Positions 1 to 13,300 of a stretch of 49,174 nt of DNA are shown one piece after another. Both the position numbers and the translations under genes were made by a program. The notes beneath the pieces are model-generated. The model had not been told where the DNA came from, did not search any database, and worked only from the letters and a program-made list of their open reading frames with translations. The stretch is from Lingula anatina (Eukaryota; Brachiopoda; Lingulata; Lingulida; Lingulidae). Every line of letters begins with the position of its first letter. Within the stretch, counting starts at the first letter, position 1. The DNA lies in contig NW_019773778.1 of assembly GCF_001039355.2 (NCBI RefSeq), positions 1-49,174 of the forward strand. Direction: 5' to 3'.

Positions 1-3000
1 TACGGACACGGACGGCTGCGACCAGAACCCATGCCCCCAGGGCTCCAACTGTACGGACGTGCCGGCAGATCTGGAGGCACTGGGATACCCAGCCTTCAAC
101 TGCACGGCCTGCCCCACCGGGTACGAGCTGGACACCGAGGAAAACAAATGTGTGGGTAAGTATAACCAAGGGGCGTGGTTAAGGTGTGGTTTGGCGTTCT
201 TCCTGGTTGTTTCAGATTAAATATCAAAATATGGATCAATTATGTGACACAAATATTTTATTGTACTAGTTTCATATGGAAAATTGAGTTATTGTATTAC
301 TAAAACATCGACAAGAACTTCAACTAATAGATACAAAAATAAATAGATAATAACACATTTGTGTAATAAATATACTATTTCAGACGTCGACGAATGTACT
401 AGTAACACGACCAGCAACCTCTGCACCAGTATTTGTATCAACAATATGGGTTCCTACATATGTGATTGCTATGACGGCTACGTGAAGAACGGCACATACG
501 ACTGTGCGGGTGAGTACGGCATGAGAACGAAATATACAGAACCTTCTGGGTGAATTCCTTGAATGAAACATTATAATTGCACGCTCTTCATCCTTCAAGT
601 ATGTAACAAGTGCACTTCATATATATTGTGTTTGATTTTTTTTTTAAATATCTGAAAACTGTTTAAACATTTATAGAGATATAATACCCTACAGTTACTT
701 GCTATTTTCCCTTTCAGACATTAACGAGTGTACAGAGCAGACAGACAATTGCACACAGGTGTGTGCTAATATACCTGGCAGTTTTACCTGCTCTTGTATT
801 GAAGGCTATGAACTGCGGCCTGACGGAGTCACCTGCTTTGATGGTAAGGACAGGTTTTCGTTTGACTGAGTACATAGAATTATATGTAGTGTTTGATAGT
901 GGAAATGGTACTCATGAATTTTCTAAAATTTAAATACATTTTAACATTAATGGAAAATGCATACCACTTTAATAAAGGATAAATTAGCATACAATGCGCA
1001 ACCAAAGTTGCAAATTTGAGCTGATAGCTTTTCCAGTCTAAATGCTCATCTTAGCGTGTATTCAGAATCGAAAAATAAGACATATTGGATCATTTCGTAT
1101 TCAGCACCCATCTTATCTTTTGAAAAACTCAGTCAGGAAAATTTTCAATTTGTTCAGCAAAAATCACTTACAGACGTTACACAGGGAACAAATATTGCTA
1201 TTAAATGTAATTATGTGGGAATATTATCTTACATTTTACAGCAAACAACACTTGTGCCAGGTATAGTCTGAACTGCTCCGAGATCTGCTCGGCTGATATC
1301 GGGAACGGACAGCCAGGGTGCGCGTGTCCCCAAGGTTACACGATCTCCCCAGCTGACAACAGCACATGTGACGGTACGTACACTTCATATGCACCCAGCA
1401 AACCATAAAACATTTTTTTAACGTTACCATATCGTTACCATAACGTTTTTTGGTCATGTTAACGTTATGGTAAGGTTATAATAACGTTCTGTGCTTGCTG
1501 GATAGAATTCGATACCAAAAATGCACGTAATTATGAGATTCAAAGACATATATATTACGTACTAGTATTTGTTTACCAGTGATTAATGTACTTACTTTTT
1601 GTAAGCTGATTGAGTTTAGTTGTACAGTTTGAAATTAAAAAAAAAAATGATATATGATAATTTACCAGAGCCATTATTGCCACTGTAATTGTTTGCGAAT
1701 ACTGATCATCATATTCCCAGATATCGACGAGTGTACCCTAAACACGGACACCTGCAGTCACACGTGTAACAACACAGACGGAGGCTACACATGTTCCTGT
1801 CCTAGCGGGTTCACCCTCGGTTCTGATAAGAGAACGTGTCAAGGTAAGGGCACATGTTTTTGTTCCATGTTTTAAATGATATTTAAATAGCCCTATTTAA
1901 ATAAGTCCCAAGCAATGATCACTTAGATACATTTATGTACGACTATATTTTCTGAAAAAGGTAATATTTTGGGTAGGATAGAATGAATAAAAAGACAGCA
2001 AAGAACAAAGAATATAGCTGTGGACGGAGGAAAGTATTTGTAAACCATATTAGTAATTAATAAATCAGGTATGTGAAAAACAGTGATGATATAAAAAGAC
2101 GCCTAGACCAACTACCCGATATAGCCCACAAAGTACACCATGTATGACTTCTATCATGTATACTAACCTTTCAGAGTGTGCCCTACCCAAGTACGGCGAC
2201 AAGTGTTCGTTCACGTGCGACTGTGGCAGCCGGGCCTCTGTATGTGACAACGTAGTGGGCTGTACCAACTGTACGGACGGCTGGACTGGCGACCAATGCA
2301 GGACGGACGTAGACGAGTGCGCACTGGGCACGGCTAACTGTGGGAGTGGCGCCAATTGTACCAATACCAACGGCAGTTATATCTGTCTGTGTGGTGATGG
2401 GTACTCGAAGGTGCAAGGGTCCGATCCTAATGTCCCCGGATATTGTGTTGGTAAGAGGTGGCATGTTTTACGTTGATTTTTGGTAATTGTGATTAACGTT
2501 CTTATTAAAACGCAATGCTCTATACGGTTGTACAGTGTATTTCGACACGTAAAAAAGAATGATTATTTATATACCATGAAGTTGCAGCAGCAGCAACTAT
2601 ATGTTGTTTGCCTCAGTGAAAGGCTTTACATTGCCACTTGCGGCATGCGACAAAAGGGTTTGTCAACTGTTTTTCACTTTTCGTCTATGTCAATACTACT
2701 CCGGTCGTACAAAGACACTTACGTGACGAAGCGTATTAAATCCTATTTTGTCTCCTATCCAGACTTTGACGAGTGTAACGACTCCGAGAGCCCTCCCTGC
2801 AGCCCCACAGCGACTTGTAATAACACTGTTGGCAGCTTTGTGTGTTCCTGCACCCCGGGTTATGTCGGCAACGGCACGTACTGTGAGGACAGCAACGAGT
2901 GCCTGGCGGGGACAGTGTGCCAGGGGAGTGGGGAGACGTGTGAAAATACGGTACGATATCTTTAAAAGAGCAAAATTCAATTAAAACTTTTCAAACAATT

Positions 3001-4353
3001 TTAGCTGTCATTATCTTATGTTCATCTGTGCTGTCCACTTTGATGAGGAACAAATATTGGCCGTTTTTCAAAACACAGAAATAACTGTTTTCAGAGGGAA
3101 TACTTCTTTTGTGATATTCTTCTTTTCTTAAGTCTTCATTCATTCATTTCTTAATTCTTTAATCTTAATTTATGCCTACATTTGTACATGAATTGCTTTA
3201 GTTTGAAATCGTCAACATTCATAAGCATTTTCAGATACCTAATGTCAGAAAATTGTTCATTTGACATATAATTTATTTACAAACAAATATGATTTACTGT
3301 TAGTCAAGAAATTCCCACAATGTTCTCTATTGTGACATCAAATTGATTACACCATTCTCGTTACATCTGTATATTCCAGGTGGGCAGTTTCTTCTGTTCC
3401 TGTCTGTCCGGCTACAACAGAGTGGCCGGAGTGTGTCAGGATGTAGACGAGTGCGCCCAGGGTACACACAGCTGCCACCAGTATGCCACGTGTAACAATT
3501 TGCCAGGTAGGGATTTTACCTTTCTTCCGAGCGCTTTTACCTTCGACACAGCCAAGAATGTCTGTTGGTTGTAGACTTAATTTTGGTCTAGCAATTTGCA
3601 GACCAAGGCATGTTTTGGCCGCAGGTTTTACCAGATCTGTGCATTAATTTTGTAAACTTTTGTACTTCTGTGGATCCATGTCAATGATTGTAGTAGTAAT
3701 AAGTACATCTGTGAGGAATTAAGTAACTCCTGCTTGACGTATTTTGTATGTACGTAGTTATATGGTTACATATTGTTGACTTATCTTTTCTATTGTATCT
3801 GTCAATGGACATGTAAATACATTATAAAGTTAAACTATGTGGTGTCTCTCTTTTAATTAATTATGAAAAAGGTCAAACTGTATTGATGGTGTACCTTAAG
3901 TCTAGATGTCTACCCTTTCAGGTAATTACAGCTGCTCTTGTAACGCTGGCTTTACCGGTAACGGAGTCTTCTGCTCAGATGTAAACGAGTGCAGAAATCT
4001 TACCATATGTGGCACTGGGGAAGGTTCTACGTGTAATAACACCATTGGTGGATACGAATGCTCGTGCAGAACCGGATATTACGTCAATGGTACAGAGTGC
4101 GCAGACATTGACGAATGTGTTGACGTGAATTATAACAACTCGTGCCACCAGTATGCCACCTGTGCCAACTTCCCGGGAAGATTCACCTGCACCTGTGACG
4201 GCGGATTCACAGGGAATGGGACATATTGCGAAGACGTCGATGAGTGTAATGGCACCAACCCATGTAGTAACGGCGGCAACTGTACCAATACCATCGGTTC
4301 TTACGCCTGTGTATGCCCAGATGGGTACACCGGTAGCTTATGCGGAGTCCAGG
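1..4353 (+). CDS. Exons 1-9 (5' part): N-terminal EGF / calcium-binding EGF array
   Basis: Exons at 1-155, 384-509, 718-843, 1242-1373, 1721-1843, 2175-2450, 2763-2950, 3380-3506 and 3922 onward. Most encode one six-cysteine EGF module that opens with D[IV][DN]EC and has an internal N plus Y/F (for example [10 protein letters not shown]), the calcium-binding EGF signature. The modules in exons 1 and 4 lack the D-x-DEC start, so they are plain EGFs. Exon 6 carries two modules: a laminin/MEGF-like one ([18 protein letters not shown]) and a cbEGF. Exons 7-8 and 8-9 split EGF modules internally, in phase 0 and phase 1. Exon 9 holds three and a half modules before the mucin domain begins at VITSSSS. 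The array probably forms a stiff, Ca2+-stabilised extracellular rod. Introns of 150-500 bp show no other genes. Confidence 0.9.
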
Positions 4354-7300
4354 TTATAACCTCATCTAGTTCAGTTCAAAGCTCAACGGCTTCGAGTAGC
4401 GTTTCTGAACCAGTAGGTACAACTGGGCAATTGGTTTCGACTGCCCTATCAGTTTCCACCAGTTCATCTGTTGGGGTCATTGTTTCTTCAAGTGCTTCGG
4501 ATACCTTCACGACATCCTCAGGTCTGGTAACACCAACCTCTACAATATCTGCAACAACACCAGGAAGTTCTGCCGATCAGAGTACAGCATCCTCGTCTTC
4601 CAGCGCGACAGTTTTGTCCAGCATCTCTGAAGCAACAGTGGCGACATCTATCAGCCAAGTCACTGTGTCGTCCACAGATCTTGCAGCAAGTTTGTCCGCA
4701 GGGATATCGACTTCGCAAAGTACATCTCCAACAGCTGGAGTGGTCTCCACAGGCCTGTCGTCTCTGGCGCCCTCTACAGTTCAGGTAACAGAAACACCCA
4801 TAATTGTAGACTCATCAACAAGTACCGCTGTAGCGTCTAGTGCTTTGGACACACTGCTTACATCTGTAACAGATCAGACTATATATTCAACAACAATACT
4901 TTCAACAAGTTCATCTGTTTTATCGTCAGAAGCTTTACTAACTTCACCCACAGAACAAGTTTTGTTGGAGTCAACTCAAACGTTGACTGCTTCAATGCTA
5001 AGCACGCTTAGTGTATCTAGTGTTTCGGGAACGGTAGTAGCATCAATAGCAGAGTCAGTGCATGTTAGTGAAACATCAGTGATTACGTCAGTTGAAACAT
5101 CGGCTGCTGCAAGTGCTTCTGAAACATTACTAACCTCAGCAACAGGACCAGTCACTGTGACATCCTTTACTTCATCGGTAAGTTCAGCAGTAAGTGTAGC
5201 AGAGTCAACAAGCATGTCTGTTCCATTACTATATACGGTGACGGGTAGTGTAGAATCTAGTGCATCCTCGGCCAGTTTGTCCGAGTCAGTGTCCTCAAGT
5301 GCCTCTGGAATATCTCTAGTGTTAACAACAGCCACGACGGAATCCGCCACTTCAACAGATCGGTTAGTTGAAACGTCATCCATATCAAGTTTCGTTTCAC
5401 GTGAATCTCCTTCCACTAGTGTACCATCAACGATAATAACTTCATCAACGGACCAGGAAGTTGAAACGACATCCACATTGAGTTTCGTTACAAGTGAATC
5501 TTCTTTCACTAGTGTAACACTTACGATACTAAAGTCACCAACAGATCGGGTAGTTGAAACGTCATCCATACCATCGAGTTTCGTTACAAGTGAATCACTT
5601 TCTGCTAGCGGAACTTCAACTATGCTATCCTCATCAACGGATCAGGTAGTTGAAACAGCATCCATAACACCAAGTTTTGTTACGAGTGCATCTCCTTCTG
5701 CTGGCGTAACGTCAACGATACTAACCTCATCAACAGATCAGGTGGTTGAAACGTCATCCATATTATCAAGCTTGCTTACAAGTGAACCTCCTTCCTCTAG
5801 TGTTACGTTAACGATACTAACGTCATCAACTGATCAAGTAGTTGAAACAGCATCCATTACACCAAGTTTTGTTACTAGTGCATCTCCTTCCTCTAGCGTA
5901 ACATCAGCGATACTAACGTCATCAACGGATCAGGTAGTTGAAACGTCATCAATACCATCGAGTTTCGTTACAACTGAATCACTTTCTGCTAGCGGAACTT
6001 CAACTATGCTATCCTCATCAACGGATCAGGTAGTTGAAACAGCATCTATAACACCAAGTTTTGTTACAAGTGCATCTCCTTCTGCTGGCAATACGTCAAC
6101 GATACTAACCTCATCAACAGATCAGGTGGTTGAAACGTCATCCATATCATCAAGCTTGCTTACAAGTGAACCTCCTTCCTCTAGTGTTACGTCAACGATA
6201 CTAACGTCATCAACTGATCAGGTAGTTGAAACAGCATCCATTACACCAAGTTTTGTTACTAGTGTATCTCCTTCCTCTAGCGTAACATCAGCGATATTAA
6301 CGTCATCAACGGATCAGGAAGTTGTAATGATATCCATATACTCTAGCTTGCTAACAAGTGAATCTCCTTCCACTAGCGTAAATTCAACTGTGCTAACGTC
6401 AGCAACGGATCAGGTAGTTGAAACGACATTCATATCATCTAGCTTGCTTATACGTGAATCTCCTGCTAGCGTAACTGCAACTATAATAGCCACATCAACG
6501 GATCAGGAAGTTGTAACGACATCCATATCATCAAGTTTCGTAGCTGGCGAATCTCCTTCCTCTAGCGTTACGTCAACGATGCTAACGTCATCAACGGATC
6601 AGGCAGTTGAAACGACATCCACATACTCTAGCTTGCTTACAAGTGAATCTCCTTCTACAAGCCTAAGTTCCACTATACTAACGTCATTGACGGGTCAGGT
6701 AGTTGTAACGCCATCTATATCATCGAGTTTTGTTACAAGTGCATCTCCTTCCACTAGCGTAAATTCAACTGCACTAACGTCATCAACGGGTCAGGTAGAT
6801 GAAACATCATCCATATCATCAAGCTTGCTCACAAGTGAATCCCCTTCTAGTAGAGTAACATCAATGATACTAACGTCATCAACGGATCAGGAGGTTGTAA
6901 CGATATCCACATACTCTAGCTTGCTTACCAGTGAATCTCCTGTTGGCGTAACGTCAACTATGCTATCGTCATCGACGGATCAGGTGGTTGAAACAGCATC
7001 CATATACTCTAGCTTGCTTACAAGTGAATCTCTTTCCACTAGTGTAAATTCAACTGTACTAACGTCAGCAACGGATCAGTTAGTTGTAACATCATACATA
7101 TCAAGTTTGGTGCCAAGTGAATCTCCTGCTAGCGCTACTTCAACTATACTAACCTCATCAACGGGTCAAGAAGTTGTAACGACATCCATATCATCAAGTT
7201 TTGTGCCAAGTGAATCTCCTTCTACAAGCCTAAGTTCAACCATACCAACGTCATTGACGGATCAGGTAGTTGCAACGACATCAATATTATCAAGTTTTGT

Positions 7301-10300
7301 TTCAAGTGAATCTCCTTCTGCTGGCGTAACTTCAATGATACTAACGTCAGCAACGGAACAGGTAGTTGAAACGACATCCATATACTCTAGCTTGCTTACA
7401 AGTGAATCTCCTTCTACAAGCCTAAATTCAACCATACTAACGTCATCCACGGATCAGGTAGTTGCAACGACATCCATTTCATCAAGTTTCACTTCAAGTG
7501 AATCTCCTTCTGCTAGCGTAACGTCAGCGATACTAACGTCATCAACGGATCAGGTAACAGGGACCTCAATTTTACATCAGAAAGTAAATCTGTTGAAGAG
7601 TTTCCTATCTTCGTATATTTTTTAAACTGCTCTGATTACAATCACATTTCAGAGGTATCCTATTGGAGAGGTATTCATAATGGTTTCATCAGGTTTACCT
7701 GTTGGTGACATAGTTTCATTTCGTCTATCTAAAACAATATTAACATCGAAAACTTTTCGCCCAGTCGACTATATTAATATTTAGCATGTCTCCTGGTGGA
7801 GGTGTTTGTTCACTTTCTTATAAAACAAATCCTCTAACACTTCAAACTAATAAAGAGTGAACATTATCAATAATACTGACGTTTAATGGCGAGTCATGAT
7901 CATAAGCGTTCTATTAATCAATCATAATAATATTATCTATGTTTCAGATTCCAGATGTGTCCACTGTATCATTAGCAAGTTCGTCAATAGGTGGAACTGG
8001 CTCATTCAGCCCCTCTGCAGCACAATCTGCGACAGACCAAGCTAGCACGGCGCCGTCTGTTTCGTTCACTGCTTCGTCCACTGATTCTGGGGCAGCCTCT
8101 TCGTCAGCGCAAGACACATCAGCGTCCTTAACATCGTCTGTTGCCGTAGTTGCTTCCTCGACTGATTCTGTAGCAGTCTCTTCGTCAGCTCAAGACACAA
8201 CGGCGTCCTCAACATCGTCTGTTGCCGAAGTTGCTTCTTCGACTGATTCTGTGGCAGCCTCTTCGTCAGCTCAAGACACAACGGCGTCCTCAGCATCGTC
8301 TGATGCCGTTGTTGATTCCTCGACTGATTCTGTAGCAGCGTCTTCGTCAGCACAAGACACATCGGCGTCCTCATCATCGTCTGTCGCCGTAGTTGCTTCC
8401 TCCACTGATTCTGTAGCAGTCTCTTCGTCTGTTGCCGCAGCTGTTTCGTCCACTGATTCTGTGGCAGCCTCTTCGTCAGCTCAAGAGACATTGGCATCCT
8501 CAACATCGTCTGTTGGCGAAGTTGCTTCCTCGACTGATTCTGTAGCAGCGTCTTCATCAGCTCAAGANAAGACACAGCGTTCTCATCATCATCTGTTGCT
8601 GCAGCTGTTTCGTCCACTGATTCTGTGGCAGCTTCATCGTCAGCTCAAGACATATCAGCGTCCTCAACATCGTCTGTTGCCGTATCTGCTTCGTCCACTG
8701 ATTCCGTGGCAGCCTCTTCGTCAGCTCAAGACACATCGGCGTCCTCAACATCGTCTGTTGCCGTAGTTGCTTCCTCGACTGATTCTGTGGCAGCGTCTTC
8801 GTCAGCTCAAGACACAACGGCGTCCTCAACATCGTCTGTTGCCGAAGTTGCTTCTTCGACTGATTCTGTGGCAGCGTCTTCATCAGCTCAAGACACATCA
8901 GCGTCCTCATCATCGTCTGTTGTCGCAGCTGTTTCGTCCACTGATTTTGTGGTAGCGTCTTCGTCAGCTCAAGAGACATTGGCGATCTCAACATCGTCTG
9001 TTGTCGTATCAGCCTCAACGACTGATTTTGTGGCAGCCTCTTTGTCAGCTCAAGAGACATCAGCGTCCTCAACATCGTCTGTTGCCGCAGCTGTTTCCTC
9101 CACTGCTTCCGTGACAGCTTCCTCGTCAGATCAAGACACATCGACGATCTCAACGTCGTCCGTTGCCGTAGCTGCTTCGTCTTCTGTAACACAACCCTCA
9201 TCATCGGATCAGGTCACGTCAACGTCGGTCACTGACCCATTAAGCAGCCCCGTTGCAGTTACCTCGTCCAGTTCAACTGCCTTTGGCACAACGGCTGTGG
9301 CTTCTTCCACTGCCATAGCCAGCAGCAGTATAGAAACCACCACTCCCGTGGACTATTGCGCCGGCTCGCCATGCCAAAATGGAGTAACATGCCAGAGTCT
9401 TCAGCAGGGATTCAGCTGCATCTGTGCCAGTGGTTATGTAGGCAACACCTGCGCCGTTGGTGAGTACTCCAAGCGAATTGCTATTAAATCTGACACACGT
9501 GCACATTGCGTTTCTCCACATTTATTCAAAATTTATTCAAGTGGATAATTTTAAAGTGCAGTATGTTTATTACTACTGGGTCAATACAGCAGTCAATACA
9601 GAAGTAATTCATAATTGATATTTATATTAATATTAATCACAGTAGTCTGACAAGGTACACTTGACTTGCCATGTTGTAGTAAACCGATACTCTCCCGTCT
9701 TCCAGTTGATCGCTCCTCTCTGACCTATAACTATGGTGCGGCAACAGGAGATGCTTCCATCACCGGAGATGATGTTACTTCCGGGCGCATAACTGCAACG
9801 ACTGGCTTCATAATGGGACAGAATTCCCACAAATATGCTTATGTAAGTATAATACTGGGTTCTTCCTTTTTGACAGACATTCAACGTTCAAACTTTATGA
9901 CATTTACTAAAATGCAACTTGGTGTTTGAAGTATTACTGTGCTACAAAGGGTAGAGGCGGTTTAAAATAGCAATGTCTGCGTGTGATCTCTTTCTCCAAA
10001 CAGTTTGCACTATATGCATGATAGTGATATTATGTTATATAATGTCTATAATGTATCGTATTATGCATATTGCCCCGTGATAAAAATAATGGCATCCCTA
10101 CAGCACGTTTCCAGTCAAGTATATAATCCAGTGATATAAATGAATTTGAACATTTCAGGTGAGCACCAACGGTCTGATTTCCTTCGATGGCGCATACCTA
10201 AGCTACACGCCGAAGTCATTCCCGCTGACCTCAACATACGCCTCTTCACTACCCATAGTGGCAGCGTACTGGGCCGACATCGAGGCTATCGGAGACCCAT

Positions 10301-13300
10301 CTGCTGTATACTACAAGGCGTATGACTATTACAACGACTATAACACCAACTTAAATACCAGATATACCATAGACCGTGCGACGGCGGATGTAAGGAATTA
10401 TACCGGCACGGATTCGTTCTCTGCGAAATGGGTGCTGGTCGCCACGTGGGTGAACTGTCCTCCCAACCCCAGCAGCCGGTACGCCGGGGTGGAGGTAAGA
10501 AAAGTTCTCAAATGATTCATTCAACTGATATTTGGTCTTTGATTAAAGGCGTGCAACATATGTTATATTATTAAATAGCAATATTAGTTGTCTTGAAATG
10601 TCCATCAATCCCCCCTTCATGACCAAGGTGCCAACCACACTGTTAAGAAAATTAAGTAGTACATATTTCTCTGTTTAAATTATGTAATGGTAAACTGATG
10701 CCTTTCACGTAATTTTGAATTACTTTATCATTTTTATTATGGTTATGATTATTATTATTGTTGTTGTTTAACAAATCATGTTTTCTCTTTAGAACGTGAC
10801 GTTCCAAGCCGTGCTTATCACCGACGGGGTCCACTCCTACGCCTACATTAACTATGTGCCTGGTGCCATAACCATAACTCCGTCCTCCATCTTCAAGACA
10901 GCTAGGGTGGGGTTCACAGACGGAGCAGGCTATAACTTCGAGCCTTACGTATCAGGGACGGCTGCCATGGCAACGGCTGATAACGTCGTTGGGAACACAG
11001 GTAAGTCATCGTGTCATATTTCTCACTTTTCTCTCATTCGGGTGTCCCAGTATATTTGTACAGTGTAGTACTTGTATTTCATAATTTTAAAGATTTACAT
11101 TGAAAAGGAAGGATTTTTTATTGGATGGATATCCACTATCAGGATCACATATTGATTTTTAGCTAGTTATCCACAGATTTGACTCTGGCTAATCCATGGC
11201 ATTTTTTTTTCTATCGTCCGAAAAGAATTTTGGTGCGGAATTAATATCTTCATTCACTTGGCATCTAGTGTAGATTAAGTATAAGTAAAGGCATCTCAAA
11301 AATTGAATTTTTTAAAATAACCCAAGTGCTTGCAATTCATGTCACCCTCTGAACCTCCAGGTGTCCAGGGGGTCTGGTGGTTCAGACTACATTCCGTGTC
11401 CTCGGACTACCCTAACTACGACTCCCTCTGCAAGGACTGGGCCAGCCAGCAGAAGACCACGGAGGCGGCCCTGGGTGTTCAGCTGTCCTCCCTCAGCAGC
11501 CGAGTCCTGGCGTGTCCTTGCTCACTGACGGGGGCACTGCTGGATAGAAGATATAGATATGCATCGCGGACAGACCCTGGTATGTTTTTATATTTTTGTT
11601 TGACTGCTAGATCATTAAGATATGCATTAATTAATCGACCGGTTTTTTATGTGGTTTTTAATTGTTTATTTTGAATAACGTTGTTTTAGGAACGAAAACT
11701 CTTCTGTGTCGGTAATTACAAGCCGGTTTTAGATTGTTCTTCCGGAAAAAAGTTATCACAGAGCTGTTCCCTTTCGAAAACTGTGTGTACACATACCAAT
11801 ATCTGCGTTTTGCACTTACAGCCTACAGCGGTGTCTTGTGCTTCACTACCCGCTGGCCGAGGTTTGTCCGTGGATATCTGTCCGGCCAGGTAAGTGTAGT
11901 CTGTATTTGAAAAAATTGCCAACGGCCTTCTTAATTTAAAGATAGTACGGTACTGAGTCCTTAATAGTTTTTAAAAGAGTATGTTGCAAAGGCATTTTTG
12001 CGTATTGTCGAATATCATTTATACAGGGAAGTTTAGAATTAAATATTTTAGAATGTTTTATACTGCATTCAGCTATGCAGCATAAAGGAATCGATACCGC
12101 GTCAAGTGGATAAATGCTGTCAGACATGCATGTGTGAACTTTTAACATTAACATAACAATTCTTGACATATTTCAGGAGTGTTGTTATGACCTGAGCACG
12201 TGGTCACTGATCACCACAGAGAACTCGGTCACCAGCGGTTCCTTCCAGTTGTACCATGAGCGGTTCCAGAGCCGTGCCTACACTGAGAACGACTATCTCC
12301 CAAAACAGTACTGCTGTGCTCTGTCAGACAACTGTGGAGTCTACTTCCAGTACAGACCCAATGATAAATGTACTTCGTACAGGCCCATACGTTGGTGTAA
12401 GTGTTCTAAGTATTATATTAAAGACATGAATTCTCATTTTTTCATTAGGAGACAAAGGTCATATACTTGTATATCGCCCTCTCACAGAATGTATTTATAT
12501 AGCTATTCATTTATTTTGTCGAGTATGGTATTAGGTATCTTATTACACAATAATTTGCATTTCGACTATGTACACTAATTTTTCGTTGCATTCTGATATC
12601 ACCTTTGATTTGTTTTGACTCATACATTTAATCATAACGTTACTGTTCTTCTTCACAGCTTGGTTCCGTGGTGACCCTCATTTCACGACACTAGATGGCG
12701 TTACTTATACCTTCAATGGCCATGGTGAATACCAGCTGCTCAACGCGGGCAATGGGGCGTTTATTATGCAGGTGCGTATCAATGTTTTAGTAACTGTTTT
12801 AGTAACGCTGAGATTTATCGTCCCTGCCTTCTGTTACACTAATCGTTAAATCAATATAAAACGAAACTGAAACTGATTCAAGTTTAGGGGCAAATTTTGA
12901 TGAAACGTGTTTGCAGGACACCCTGAGCTTCAGAGCTAACTTGACACTAACCTTTTCACTGTAGCCTATCTCCATCGTGTCAAGTAACCTCTGACGAAAA
13001 TAGTTTGACCTATTTTATATAAGCCAATCGAATCCATGTTTCAAAATTTTTCACCAAAGTTTGGTGAAAACGCTGATTGGTTGATCGTCAATCGGCAATC
13101 CTCGGCTGATTCCGCAAGCTCCATACTAACAACATAGTTATTGTCGAGTGCGGAGACATCCGAGTAGTTCCGAGTGGTTCCGAGTGCATAACCGTACACA
13201 AAGAAAGCATGGAGTATATCGGAATTGAAACCAGAGCAGTATGATGCCCTGCATCATTATCTACTGAGGGATGATGTATTTTGCGTGCTGCCCACAGGTT

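Noticed and set aside
1-4353. Identification as fibrillin or Notch from the EGF array
   Set aside because: No TB domains, LNR or Notch-type repeats; the downstream NIDO-AMOP-VWD and mucin domains define another family.
4976-5569. Antisense 197-codon open frame in the first mucin exon
   Set aside because: Shadow of Ser/Thr-rich sense codons; no independent evidence of a gene.
4354-9175. Regular spaced repeats as a CRISPR-like array
   Set aside because: Repeats are in-frame coding minisatellites without unique spacers, in an animal genome.
8066-9204. Long antisense open frames rich in Gln/Leu/Arg over the 81-bp repeats
   Set aside because: They arise from the codon periodicity of the sense mucin repeat, have no start context or domain, and overlap a well-supported coding exon.
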